Source: Flavobacteriales bacterium
GTDB lineage: Bacteria > Bacteroidota > Bacteroidia > Flavobacteriales_F > PHOS-HE28
DNA length: 64,000 nucleotides
Reading direction: 5' to 3'
Assembly: GCA_016721005.1 (NCBI GenBank)
Contig: JADKJM010000004.1
Location: 248,001-312,000 of the forward strand
Part shown: piece by piece, positions 8,266-16,426 of the stretch
Layout of the letters: each line of letters starts with the position of its first letter
Numbering within the stretch: position 1 is the stretch's first letter
Made by a program: the position numbers and the translations under genes
Notes under the pieces: generated by a model
Databases searched by the model: none
Told to the model about the DNA's origin: nothing
Seen by the model: only the letters and a program-made list of their open reading frames with translations

Positions 8266-11200
8266 ATGAAACAACGAAGACCACTGCCCCCGATGCTGCT
8301 GTTGTGCGCGCTGCTCGTAGCACACGTTTCACTGGCTGGCCACTTCCCAACCCAATCCTCCGGCCCATCGCCGCTTCTCGTTGACTGTCCGGGCTTGGGC
8401 CTGAACTTCGGCGACCCCTGTGACGACGGCGATCCTTGCACCATCGGCACCACGGTCGATGGATCCTGCCAATGCTCCGGCGGGATACCGGCATGCGACG
8501 ACAGCGACCCCTGCACCACGGACCTGTGCGTCGTGCCCGGGGCCTGCACGGTGCCGGACAACGGCAGCGGTTCGGCCGATCTGCCCGCTGCTTCCTGCCC
8601 ATACGCCTGTGCGCCTGGTGAAGCCATGCAGATCATCAGCGGCCTGCCGGTGGGAACCACGATCGACATCCCCAGCACGATCCAGAATCTGGTGTGCTCC
8701 CCTTCGGGCGTGTGCAGCTTCGCCTCGCCCACATGCATGCAGCCCCAGGGCCTCGGCTATAGCTCCTGCCGCAGCGGCATGGTACTGATGCCCATGACCG
8801 GCACGGGCAGCTTGGCCGGCTTCAACCGCAACATCCCCGTGCCCATCGACATCGAGATGATCCAATTGTCGCTCACCTCGGGTCCCGTGCAAGTGGGGGA
8901 CGCCGATCTCTTCCGGCTCTTCGGGCAGATCACCGGTGATCCCGACTTCGACCTGCTGCGCATCACAGGCGGCACGGACTTCGGGTTGCCCAGTCCGGGC
9001 CATACCACCTTGGTGCAACTCCCCGGAGGCAATTGGGCGGTCGATAGTTTCTTCGACATCACCTACCGCATCGACTTCGTGGGCGCTGCGGGTGGACCCT
9101 TGGCGGGCATGAGCGGCAGCACCACCGGCACTGTCCGCATGCAGACCCCCGCTGGAGCGGGCCCTCCCGTGTGCATTTCCACACCGCTTGATTGCGACGA
9201 CAGCGACCCCTGCACCACGGACCTGTGCATCGTGCCCGGGGCCTGCACGGTACCGGACAACGGTAGCGGCTCGGCCGATCTGCCCGCTGCTTCCTGCCCT
9301 TACCTCAGTGGGCCCGGTGAAGCCATGTACATCATTGATGGGCTGCCGCCGGGCACCACCATCGACATCCCCAGCACGATCCAGAACTTGGCATGCACCC
9401 CTTCTAGCGCATGCAGCTTCTCCTCGCCCACCTGCATGCAAAGCGAGGCCCTCGGCTATCGCTCCTGCCGCAGCGGCATGGTACTTATGCCCATGACCGG
9501 CACGGGCGCCTTGGCGGGCTTCAGCCGCAACATCCCCGTTCCCATCGACATCGAGATGGTCCAATTGACGCTCACCTCGGGTCCCGTGCAAGTGGGGGAC
9601 GCCGATCTCTTCCGGCTCTTCGGGCAGATCACCGGTGATCCCGACTTCGACCTACTGCGCATCACAGGCGGCACGGACTTCGGGTTGCCCAGTCCGGGCC
9701 ATACCACCTTGGTGCAACTGCCCGGAGGCAATTGGGCGGTCGATAGTTTCTTCGACATCACCTACCGCATCGACTTCGTGGGCGCTGCGGGTGGACCCTT
9801 GGCGGGCATGAGCGGCAGCACCACCGGCACCTTGCGAATGGGAACCCCGCCGGGCAGTGGGCCGAGCATCTGCGTGCATACCCCGATCGTGTGCGACGAC
9901 GACGATCCTTGCACAAGCGATGCTTGCGTGGCTGGTGTTTGCGTGTTCACGCCCAGCGCGTGCTGCACATCAACAACCATCGAGATGGGCACTGACGGCG
10001 GTGGCCTGCGCTGGGCCTTGCACGATGCGGGTACCAACGTGGTGGTCGCCAGCTCACCGGGCTACCCGGCATACGAATACCCAGTCGCGAGCCCGGACTA
10101 CACCGAGACCACCTGCCTGCCCGATGGCGAGTTCTACTTCGTGTTCGAGGATGAGGATTGCAACGGCATCGCGAATGGTGGATACATCGTGCGTGTTTCC
10201 GGCAAGCGCGTGATCGATAACCGCACCAACCTCAACAACGGTTGCACGAGCGAGATCGCGGGGAACACGGGCGTGAACGTCCCGGTGGGCAACGACCGAT
10301 TGATCAGTGCGAGTTGCGATCGGTTGGAACTGCGGCGCGGCGTCAATGCGAACTGCTCGGACCGGCTCACGGCGGACGACACCCCGAACGGCACCAGCGG
10401 CAATGTGTACCAGTTCTGGATCTATGAGCCGAATGGTGGCCTGAGCATCCGCTACCCGGCGAATGGCCCGGGATCCAACCAAGTGAGCATGGCCAACCTG
10501 CCTTCACTGGTGAGTGGCACGATGTACAATGTGCGTGTGCGCACCCGGATCAGCCCGGGCGTATGGCGCGCATGGGGCAGCGCGTGCCGCATGAAGATCG
10601 ACAACATGCTGGGCCAGTGTGGTGCGGCTGGCTTGGTGGATGATCCGAGCAACGCCAACCACAGCTGCGGAAAGACCGTGACGCTACCGCCGAACAACAG
10701 TTCGAGTGCGGCCAACCGTGTGGTATGCATGCCAGTGACACGCTACAACAACAACTGCGTGAACGTGCAGGCGAACAAGTACCAGTTCCGCTTCCGCCTC
10801 CCGGCGGAGAACGTGGTGATCGTGCGTAACAGCACCACCAACTTCACGCACATGTTCACCAGCAGTGGGTTCGCGCCGTGCAGGACCTATGAGGTGGAGG
10901 TGCGTGCCAGCTTCGACGGAGGTGCCAACTGGTGCCGTGGTAACAGCGATCCCTATGCAGAGGATGCCATGCGTTGGGGTCCCGTATGCGAAGTGTACAC
11001 CGCTGGCTGCGATGAGGAGTTCGCTGGCAACACACGGATAGCTACGGATGCCGGAACGACGCATCTGTACCCCAACCCGAACCGTGGCGACCAGCTCTAC
11101 CTGAGCCTCGACGCGATCCAAGAGGGCGTGCAGACGGTGAGCGTGGACATCTATGATGCCTTCGGCAAGCGCGTGAGCGCGCGCACGATCATTGTCAACG

Positions 11201-11316
11201 ATGGGTTTGTGAACACCGTGCTTGAACTGAATGGTGAACTGGCAACAGGCTTGTACATGGTACACATCACTGCGGGTGATGCCATCTACACCGAGCGACT
11301 GGTGATCCAGCCGTAA
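8266..11316 (+). CDS. T9SS cargo protein with duplicated 233-residue module
   Basis: 1016 residues with a signal peptide (start MKQRRPLPPMLLLCALLVAH). A Cys-rich head (GDPCDDGDPCTIGT) is followed by two tandem copies of a 233-residue module, each starting CDDSDPCTTDLC, and a third truncated start (CDDDDPCTSDAC). From about residue 566 to the end lies the module shared with the gene at 3712. It ends in a T9SS type-A sorting domain (HLYPNPNRGDQLYL, DAFGKRV, LATGLYMVHI). The DPCTxDxC pattern resembles Cys-rich repeats of surface proteins in myxobacteria and other groups. Function unknown; surface display is inferred from the signal peptide and tail. Confidence 0.85.
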   Translation: MKQRRPLPPMLLLCALLVAHVSLAGHFPTQSSGPSPLLVDCPGLGLNFGDPCDDGDPCTIGTTVDGSCQCSGGIPACDDSDPCTTDLCVVPGACTVPDNGSGSADLPAASCPYACAPGEAMQIISGLPVGTTIDIPSTIQNLVCSPSGVCSFASPTCMQPQGLGYSSCRSGMVLMPMTGTGSLAGFNRNIPVPIDIEMIQLSLTSGPVQVGDADLFRLFGQITGDPDFDLLRITGGTDFGLPSPGHTTLVQLPGGNWAVDSFFDITYRIDFVGAAGGPLAGMSGSTTGTVRMQTPAGAGPPVCISTPLDCDDSDPCTTDLCIVPGACTVPDNGSGSADLPAASCPYLSGPGEAMYIIDGLPPGTTIDIPSTIQNLACTPSSACSFSSPTCMQSEALGYRSCRSGMVLMPMTGTGALAGFSRNIPVPIDIEMVQLTLTSGPVQVGDADLFRLFGQITGDPDFDLLRITGGTDFGLPSPGHTTLVQLPGGNWAVDSFFDITYRIDFVGAAGGPLAGMSGSTTGTLRMGTPPGSGPSICVHTPIVCDDDDPCTSDACVAGVCVFTPSACCTSTTIEMGTDGGGLRWALHDAGTNVVVASSPGYPAYEYPVASPDYTETTCLPDGEFYFVFEDEDCNGIANGGYIVRVSGKRVIDNRTNLNNGCTSEIAGNTGVNVPVGNDRLISASCDRLELRRGVNANCSDRLTADDTPNGTSGNVYQFWIYEPNGGLSIRYPANGPGSNQVSMANLPSLVSGTMYNVRVRTRISPGVWRAWGSACRMKIDNMLGQCGAAGLVDDPSNANHSCGKTVTLPPNNSSSAANRVVCMPVTRYNNNCVNVQANKYQFRFRLPAENVVIVRNSTTNFTHMFTSSGFAPCRTYEVEVRASFDGGANWCRGNSDPYAEDAMRWGPVCEVYTAGCDEEFAGNTRIATDAGTTHLYPNPNRGDQLYLSLDAIQEGVQTVSVDIYDAFGKRVSARTIIVNDGFVNTVLELNGELATGLYMVHITAGDAIYTERLVIQP
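8494..9891 (+). repeat. Two tandem 699-bp units inside a coding region
   Basis: Unit 1 (8494-9192) and unit 2 (9193-9891) are in frame (699 = 3 x 233) and mostly identical at DNA level, with scattered differences. The best-conserved part runs from about 8870 to 9110 against 9569 to 9809. A third unit begins at 9892 but diverges after about 40 bp. The pattern indicates a recent in-frame tandem duplication. Confidence 0.85.
10072..10307 (+). repeat. 236-bp tract nearly identical to 6562-6797
   Basis: Partner of the tract in the upstream paralogue, with one mismatch at 10278. It encodes the segment from YEYPVASPDYTET to VGNDRLIS in both proteins. Confidence 0.85.
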
Positions 11317-11351
11317 CGGGTCCATCGGGACTCCGGTCCCGACGAAGTTTG

Positions 11352-11379
11352 GAGGGCCGCCCATCGGGTGGCCCTCTTT
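11352..11379 (+). terminator. Hairpin terminator after the 8266-11316 gene
   Basis: GAGGGCC plus GCCC pairs with GGG plus GGCCCTC around a short ATC loop, followed by TTTCCTTT. It lies 35 bp after the stop and just before the miaE promoter box. Confidence 0.7.
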
Positions 11380-11398
11380 CCTTTCCGACCTTCGCCGC

Positions 11399-11980
11399 AT
11401 GCTCGGATTACAAATGGCAACCGATCGGCGTTGGTCGGAACTCGTCCATGCGGACCTACCGGCACTGCTCACGGATCACGCGTGGTGTGAGCAGAAGGCG
11501 GCTAGCAATGCCATTAGCATGATCGTGCGCTACCCGGAACTGAATGACCTGGTCCAGGAACTGATCCGCATCGCCCAAGAGGAACTCGATCATTTCGGCC
11601 AAGTGGTGGAGCGGATCCACGCACGCGGTTGGACGCTCGGCCCGGAACGCAAGGACGACTACGTGAACGAACTCGCCCGCTTCATGCAGAAGGATGGCTC
11701 CCGCGAGGAACGGCTGGTGGATCGCTTGCTGTTCAGCGCCATGATCGAGGCACGGAGCTGCGAGCGGTTCAAGCTCTTGGCGGAGGAATGCGCGGATCCG
11801 GAGCTGCGCATCTTCTACCGCGACCTCATGATCAGCGAAGCGGGACACTACTCCACATTCATCGGCTATGCACGCCGGTACGGCGGCCGCGTGGATGTGG
11901 ATGCCCGGTGGGCGGCCTACCTCGCGTACGAAACGGAAGTGATCACGCGATACGGGAACGCTCCCACCATGCACGGCTGA
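11399..11980 (+). CDS. miaE: tRNA-(ms2io6A)-hydroxylase
   Basis: 193 residues. MiaE hydroxylates the isopentenyl group of 2-methylthio-N6-isopentenyladenosine at tRNA position 37, using a non-haem di-iron centre and O2. The ferritin-like ligand motifs are present in order: DHAWCEQKAASN, AQEELDHF, MIEARSCERF and ISEAGHY. Length and motifs are typical. A box reading GACCTTCG at 11387-11394 lies only 4 nt before the ATG, so the transcript may be leaderless. cinA follows after 5 bp and is probably co-transcribed. Confidence 0.92.
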   Translation: MLGLQMATDRRWSELVHADLPALLTDHAWCEQKAASNAISMIVRYPELNDLVQELIRIAQEELDHFGQVVERIHARGWTLGPERKDDYVNELARFMQKDGSREERLVDRLLFSAMIEARSCERFKLLAEECADPELRIFYRDLMISEAGHYSTFIGYARRYGGRVDVDARWAAYLAYETEVITRYGNAPTMHG

Positions 11981-11985
11981 AGCAC

Positions 11986-13254
11986 ATGGCGAAATTGGAT
12001 CACCGCGAGATCACGGCCGAGATCATCTCCATCGGGGATGAATTGCTCATCGGCCAGACCGTGAACACGAATGCGGGCTGGATGGGCGAGCAGTTGGGCT
12101 TGATCGGGATCCGGCCCAAACGCGTTCTGACGATCAGCGATGACCTTCCGGAGATCCTGTCCGCGCTTGCCACTGCCAAGGCCGACATCGTGCTGATCAC
12201 CGGTGGACTTGGGCCGACGAATGATGATATCACCAAGCATGCCCTCTGTGAATTCTTCGGCACACGCCTCATCCGCCATCCGGAGGTCGAAGTGCGGATC
12301 GAGGAAATGTTCGCACGAATGGGCCGCTCACCCAAGGACCTGCTGGAGATGAATAGGGCACAAGCGGACCTACCGGAGCATTGCACGGTGATCCCCAATG
12401 ATCGGGGAACCGCCAGCGGCATGTGGTTCGAGCGGGACAGCAGGGTTTTCGTGAGCATGCCCGGCGTTCCATATGAAATGAAGGCGATGATGTCCGGACG
12501 ATTGCTTCCGATGTTCACTGAACGATTCGCTCCGCCCACGATCATCCATCGCACGGTGCTCACCACAGGGCTGGGCGAAAGTGCGCTTGCCCAGCGCATC
12601 GCGGATTGGGAGGACGACCTCGCAGCGGACGACATCAAGCTGGCCTACCTGCCGAGCCCCGGCCTTGTGAAGTTGAGGTTGAGCACCTATGCGAATGAGG
12701 ACCCTGGATCCGCGCGGTCCAGTATCGATGACCAGGTATTGCAGCTATACGCACTGATCCCCGAGTTGATCTTCGGAACAGGGGAGGAACGACTGGAGCA
12801 AGTGGTCGGCACCCTGTTGCGGGAACGAGGGCAGATACTTTCGCTCGCGGAGAGTTGCACCGGCGGCTACCTCAGCCACCTGATCACCTCCATCCCGGGC
12901 AGTTCAGCTTACTACATCGGGGGAGTGGTGAGTTATACCAACTCGGTGAAAATGGAGGAACTCGGGATCCCCGGCGACATGCTTGAACTGAACGGCGCTG
13001 TGAGCCAACCCGTAGTGGAGCGCATGGCGCTGGGTGTACGAGCGGCGCTTCACTCCGATTGGAGCGTGGCGATCAGTGGCGTAGCCGGCCCTGACGGTGG
13101 TACGGAGGAAAAGCCGGTGGGAACGGTCTGGATAGCGGTAGCAGGTCCGGATGGTGTGCGTTCCGTGCGCGGTGCATTCCCCGGTACGCGCGATCTGGTG
13201 ATCAAGCGCAGTGCGGTGGCCGCGTTGGATCAACTGCGCAAGCGGCTCTTGTGA
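11986..13254 (+). CDS. cinA: CinA-like protein (nicotinamide-nucleotide amidohydrolase)
   Basis: 422 residues. The frame stays open upstream through miaE, but the ATG at 11986 begins the conserved start (EIISIGDELLIGQT). The N-terminal part is the MoCF/molybdopterin-binding-like domain (ITGGLGPTNDD). The C-terminal part is the amidohydrolase domain (AESCTGGYLSHLI, GVVSYTNSVK, GVAGPDGGTEEKPVGTVWIA), which deamidates NMN to recycle pyridine nucleotides. Second gene of a miaE-cinA pair. It converges on the methyltransferase at 13259 with a 4-bp gap. Confidence 0.93.
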   Translation: MAKLDHREITAEIISIGDELLIGQTVNTNAGWMGEQLGLIGIRPKRVLTISDDLPEILSALATAKADIVLITGGLGPTNDDITKHALCEFFGTRLIRHPEVEVRIEEMFARMGRSPKDLLEMNRAQADLPEHCTVIPNDRGTASGMWFERDSRVFVSMPGVPYEMKAMMSGRLLPMFTERFAPPTIIHRTVLTTGLGESALAQRIADWEDDLAADDIKLAYLPSPGLVKLRLSTYANEDPGSARSSIDDQVLQLYALIPELIFGTGEERLEQVVGTLLRERGQILSLAESCTGGYLSHLITSIPGSSAYYIGGVVSYTNSVKMEELGIPGDMLELNGAVSQPVVERMALGVRAALHSDWSVAISGVAGPDGGTEEKPVGTVWIAVAGPDGVRSVRGAFPGTRDLVIKRSAVAALDQLRKRLL

Positions 13255-13258
13255 ATCC

Positions 13259-13990
13259 CTAGGGCTTTTGAAGGATGCAGACGTACCCAAGGGCGTAGCG
13301 GTCCTTGGTCCTTCTCCTGTTCCGTTCAAGCCAGCCTGTTGCGCGGACCAGTGAGGCGAACACGCGGAAGATCCGGTTCGACAGGCCGCTGGAAGCGAAT
13401 TTGTTGAGCGTATCCATCAACACGTCCGCATGTCCTCCATAGGACTCCATGTGAATGATCTTCAACTTCGCTTGTTCCGCCATGTAGGATACCCCCGCTG
13501 CGGATGGGTGGTTGAATTCATGGGGATATTCGCTGAGCCAATAGGTCAACGGCCAACTCAGGAACACCCGGCCGCCCGGCTTCAACACCCGGAAGAACTC
13601 CTTCAAAAGGTCATGCGGCGCCTGTACATACATGATCATGTCCGAGGCCACAATGGAATCGAATTCCGACTCCGCGAAGGGAAGTGGGGTGCCGTCGTTC
13701 AGGTCCACGAAACGGTCCAGCAATTCGGTCCCATGCGCGCCGCTTTCCCAGTCCACGCAGATGTTCTCGGTCATCCTCGGTTTGTACACTTCATAGTACG
13801 GCACCGGCCCGCATCCCACATCCAAGACACGTCCGTGAATGTGTTCTTGGATGAGCGGGATGTAACGGTCGTGCTGGAGTTCAGCGACATGGATCGACCC
13901 GCCGTAAACCTTGCGGCGATTGGTCACGAACTTCCCGGTCCCAGGGTCGAGGACAACGCGGATCGGGATCCAATTCTCGGGATTTCGCAT
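13259..13990 (-). CDS. Class I SAM-dependent methyltransferase
   Basis: 243 residues. Motif I is VLDVGCGPVPYYE; motif II is ICVDW; the acidic region before motif III is FDSIVASDMIMYV; and LKPGGRVFLSWPLTYW is the post-catalytic strand typical of the Methyltransf_11 group. The context and the SWPLTYWLSEYPHEFNH segment fit small-molecule or glycan methyltransferases, but I cannot name the substrate. Transcribed alone, convergent with cinA. Confidence 0.8.
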   Translation of the reverse strand: MRNPENWIPIRVVLDPGTGKFVTNRRKVYGGSIHVAELQHDRYIPLIQEHIHGRVLDVGCGPVPYYEVYKPRMTENICVDWESGAHGTELLDRFVDLNDGTPLPFAESEFDSIVASDMIMYVQAPHDLLKEFFRVLKPGGRVFLSWPLTYWLSEYPHEFNHPSAAGVSYMAEQAKLKIIHMESYGGHADVLMDTLNKFASSGLSNRIFRVFASLVRATGWLERNRRRTKDRYALGYVCILQKP

Positions 13991-14041
13991 GGCCGTCGGC
14001 AGGGGTGAAAGATATCGGGGTGTGGCTGCCCAACGCAGGGT

Positions 14042-14188
14042 TCACCACAGAGCACACGGAGAAATGCCGATCACTGGACCGGGGTCTTTCGGACGGTCGT
14101 CCGGTGTCCATTGGCCCGGCCAGCATGGGGGACCTACGAGACCGAACCGTCCTGCGCTTACTCCGAGTACTCTGTGCCTCTGTGGTGA
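14042..14188. repeat. Long-armed imperfect inverted repeat upstream of rpmB
   Basis: The left arm starts TCACCACAGAGCACACGGAG (14042-14061). The reverse complement of 14161-14188 reads TCACCACAGAGGCACAGAG then TACTCGGAG. The arms share the outer 11 bp and the CGGAG end, and differ by small gaps. The spacer of about 100 bp is unique. This resembles a small mobile or extragenic palindromic element. I see no open frame worth keeping. Confidence 0.5.
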
Positions 14189-14223
14189 TAACACCCGACC
14201 ATTCATGGAACCGATCCGTTTCC

Positions 14224-14231
14224 TACATTTG
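14224..14231 (+). promoter_or_regulatory. -7 box TACATTTG for the rpmB operon
   Basis: Exact TAnnTTTG match, 21 nt before the rpmB ATG at 14253. Confidence 0.6.
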
Positions 14232-14252
14232 CGGCCCGCAATAAGGAAAGCC

Positions 14253-14492
14253 ATGTCCAAAGTCTGTCAGATCACCGGGAGGAAGGTCGTTACCGGTCAC
14301 CAGGTGTCCCACTCGAACATCAAGACCAAGCGCACCTTCGCGCCGAACCTCCAGGACCGTAAGTATTTTCTCGTGGAGGAGAAGAAATGGGTGAACCTGC
14401 GGGTGAGCACCGCCGGCATGCGCACCATCAACAAGATCGGCCTGGCCGAAGCCCTGAAGCGCGCGCGCGCCAAGGGATACCTGTCCGCCTAG
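14253..14492 (+). CDS. rpmB: 50S ribosomal protein bL28
   Basis: 79 residues. Start MSKVCQITGRKVVTGHQVSH is the conserved L28 N-terminus, and SNIKTKRTFAPNLQ and INKIGLAEALKRARAKG follow. The ATG at 14253 is chosen because upstream residues in the same frame do not belong to L28. First gene of the rpmB-rpmG-DUF4295 operon; it is a structural protein of the large subunit. Confidence 0.97.
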   Translation: MSKVCQITGRKVVTGHQVSHSNIKTKRTFAPNLQDRKYFLVEEKKWVNLRVSTAGMRTINKIGLAEALKRARAKGYLSA

Positions 14493-14543
14493 TAAGACCC
14501 CAACGAGATACCGGGTCGAGCCCGGCATGACAACCGAACAACA

Positions 14544-14726
14544 ATGGCCAAGAAAGGGAACCGCGTCCAAGTGATCCTGGAGTGTACCGAGCACAAGACC
14601 TCGGGGCAGCCGGGCACCAGCCGCTACGTCACGACCAAGAACCGGAAGAACACCTCCGAGCGCATCGAGTTGAAGAAATTCAACCCGATCCTCCGGAAGA
14701 TGACCGTTCACAAAGAGATCAAGTAA
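14544..14726 (+). CDS. rpmG: 50S ribosomal protein bL33
   Basis: 60 residues, start MAKKGNRVQVILECTEHK, with TSRYVTTKNRKNTSERIELKK typical of L33. The zinc-type CxxC pairs are absent; only a single Cys remains, so this is a C-minus form. It lies 51 bp after rpmB and 3 bp before the next small gene. Confidence 0.96.
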   Translation: MAKKGNRVQVILECTEHKTSGQPGTSRYVTTKNRKNTSERIELKKFNPILRKMTVHKEIK

Positions 14727-14729
14727 GCC

Positions 14730-14882
14730 ATGGCAAAGAAGACCGTTGCAACCCTGAAAAAGGCGGACGCCAAGACCTTCACCAAGGTCATCCGCATGAT
14801 CAAGAAGGAATCCGGTGGATATGCCTTCGTAGAGCAAGTGGTCCCCTCGGACGAGGCGGACAAGCTCATCGCTGGTAAGTAA
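14730..14882 (+). CDS. DUF4295 family small basic protein
   Basis: 50 residues, start MAKKTVATLKKADAKTFTKV, end DEADKLIAGK. It is too short for many gene callers but sits 3 bp after rpmG with a good ATG. In Bacteroidota the DUF4295 family is found exactly here, between rpmG and ftsY. It is lysine-rich and probably ribosome-associated; that role is inferred from genomic context only. Confidence 0.85.
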   Translation: MAKKTVATLKKADAKTFTKVIRMIKKESGGYAFVEQVVPSDEADKLIAGK

Positions 14883-14898
14883 GCCCGAACACACTTCA

Positions 14899-14936
14899 TG
14901 AAAAGGTCTTCCTGGCGAGCCGGGTGGACCTTTTCA
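14899..14936 (+). terminator. Intrinsic terminator-like hairpin between DUF4295 and ftsY
   Basis: TGAAAAGGTC (14899-14908) pairs perfectly with GACCTTTTCA (14927-14936), loop 18 nt. The T-tract forms the end of the 3' arm. It probably ends or attenuates the ribosomal-protein operon before ftsY. Confidence 0.55.
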
Positions 14937-14952
14937 AGTATCTGGACGAACC

Positions 14953-15909
14953 ATGGCCCTATTCGGACTATTTGGAAAGCGCAAGGAAGCCGCTGTTGAG
15001 GCGGAAGAAAAGCGCGTGCTCGATTCGGGGCTGGAGAAGTCCCGCGAGGGATTCCTTGGTCGGATCGCGCGCGCTGTCGCGGGCAAGAGTGCGGTGGATG
15101 ATGAGGTACTGGACCACTTGGAGGAAGTTCTGGTGGGCAGTGATGTCGGGGTGGAGACCACCCTTCGGATCATCGAGCGGATCCAGCAGCGTGTGAAGCG
15201 GGACAAGTACGTGGGGACAGGCGAGTTGAATGGTATCCTTCGGGAGGAGATCGCGGCCTTGATGAAGGATCCGGTGCCGATGGACCCTTCAACAAAGCCC
15301 TACGTGATCATGGTCGTTGGCGTGAATGGCGTGGGCAAGACCACGACGATCGGCAAACTCGCCCACGCCTTCAAGAAGGAAGGCAAACAAGTTGTTCTTG
15401 GAGCGGCGGATACATTCCGAGCGGCGGCCGTGGACCAATTGCGGATCTGGAGCGAACGGGTCGGGGTCACGCTGGTGCAGCAAGGCATGAATGCCGACCC
15501 TGCAGCTGTGGCCTATGATGCCGTGGAGAGCGCGAAAGCGAAGGGGGCCGATGTGGTCATCATCGACACTGCTGGTCGCCTGCACAACAAGGTGAACTTG
15601 ATGAACGAACTCACCAAGGTGCGCAACGTGATGCGTAAGGTGATCCCCGATGCGCCACACGAGGTTCTGTTGGTCCTGGATGCCAGTACCGGGCAGAACG
15701 CCATTGAGCAAGCCAAGCAATTCACCAAGGCCACCGACGTCACGGCGTTGGCGCTTACCAAGCTGGATGGCACTGCGAAAGGCGGCGTGGCCATCGGCAT
15801 CAGCGACCAGTTCAGCATCCCGATCAAATACCTCGGGGTCGGTGAGGGGGTGGACCATTTACAGATCTTCGACAAGCACGCGTTCGTCGAGGCGTTGTTC
15901 AAGGGCTGA
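14953..15909 (+). CDS. ftsY: Signal recognition particle receptor FtsY
   Basis: 318 residues, the short form without a long acidic A domain. The N domain occupies about residues 20-95. The GTPase G domain shows G1 GVNGVGKTTTIGKLA, the insertion motif DTFRAAAVDQL, G3 DTAGR and G4 TKLDG, and ends GVGEGVDHLQIF. It docks SRP-ribosome complexes at the membrane for co-translational insertion. Confidence 0.97.
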   Translation: MALFGLFGKRKEAAVEAEEKRVLDSGLEKSREGFLGRIARAVAGKSAVDDEVLDHLEEVLVGSDVGVETTLRIIERIQQRVKRDKYVGTGELNGILREEIAALMKDPVPMDPSTKPYVIMVVGVNGVGKTTTIGKLAHAFKKEGKQVVLGAADTFRAAAVDQLRIWSERVGVTLVQQGMNADPAAVAYDAVESAKAKGADVVIIDTAGRLHNKVNLMNELTKVRNVMRKVIPDAPHEVLLVLDASTGQNAIEQAKQFTKATDVTALALTKLDGTAKGGVAIGISDQFSIPIKYLGVGEGVDHLQIFDKHAFVEALFKG

Positions 15910-15940
15910 ATGGCATGGTGCCCCGGTGGGATGGGCCGCC

Positions 15941-15948
15941 TATATTCG
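15941..15948 (+). promoter_or_regulatory. -7 box TATATTCG for the DUF4870-like gene
   Basis: TAnnTTCG form, 20 nt before the ATG at 15969. Confidence 0.45.
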
Positions 15949-15968
15949 TCGCCACCAACAACCTACCC

Positions 15969-16337
15969 ATGGAACAGAATCAACCCGTTGTGCCTCCTCC
16001 AGCTGGAGAGGACAAGACCGTGGCCATTGTGGCCTACCTCACCATCGTGGGGTTCATCATCGCCATTGTCCTGCATGGACAAAAGAAGACCGCTCTGGGA
16101 ACCTACCATCTCCGGCAGATGTTGGGGATCATCATCACAGGCTTCTGCCTTTGGGTTGTTACCATGCTACTCGCCGTGGTCACCCTCGGCTTCGGACTGC
16201 TTCTTTATCCGCTCGTGGGGATCTTGATGCTTATCCTGTGGATCATGGGCTTGATCGCTGCCGCGAACGGGGAGAGGAAGCCTGTCCCGATCCTGGGCGA
16301 CAAATACCAGGAGTGGTTCAAGAGCGCGTTCAACTAG
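15969..16337 (+). CDS. DUF4870-like membrane protein
   Basis: 122 residues from the ATG at 15969 (start MEQNQPVVPPPAGEDKTVA). Two or three hydrophobic helices are visible: TVAIVAYLTIVGFIIAIVLH, then LGIIITGFCLWVVTM and LLYPLVGILMLILWIMGLIA. The HLRQ segment between helices and the PVPILGDKYQEWFK tail resemble the DUF4870/YtxH-adjacent membrane family of Bacteroidota. Function unknown. Confidence 0.75.
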   Translation: MEQNQPVVPPPAGEDKTVAIVAYLTIVGFIIAIVLHGQKKTALGTYHLRQMLGIIITGFCLWVVTMLLAVVTLGFGLLLYPLVGILMLILWIMGLIAAANGERKPVPILGDKYQEWFKSAFN

Positions 16338-16357
16338 ATCGACACTCGTTAAAGGAG

Positions 16358-16383
16358 CGCCCCGCGACGAACATCGCGGGGCG
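16358..16383 (+). terminator. GC-rich hairpin terminator before rimO
   Basis: CGCCCCGCGA pairs perfectly with TCGCGGGGCG around CGAACA, followed by TTCCATTT. It lies 20 bp after the preceding stop. Confidence 0.75.
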
Positions 16384-16410
16384 TTCCATTTCATCCCCGT
16401 CCCGGTCGTC

Positions 16411-16418
16411 TAGCTTTG
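16411..16418 (+). promoter_or_regulatory. -7 box TAGCTTTG for rimO
   Basis: Exact TAnnTTTG match, 8 nt before the rimO ATG at 16427. The predicted leader is only about 4-5 nt. Confidence 0.6.
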
Positions 16419-16426
16419 CCGCCCCG

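Noticed and set aside
8329..9591. 420-residue minus-strand open frame opposite the duplicated T9SS gene
   Set aside because: Repeats the 233-residue period of the sense gene and has no signal, start context or family.
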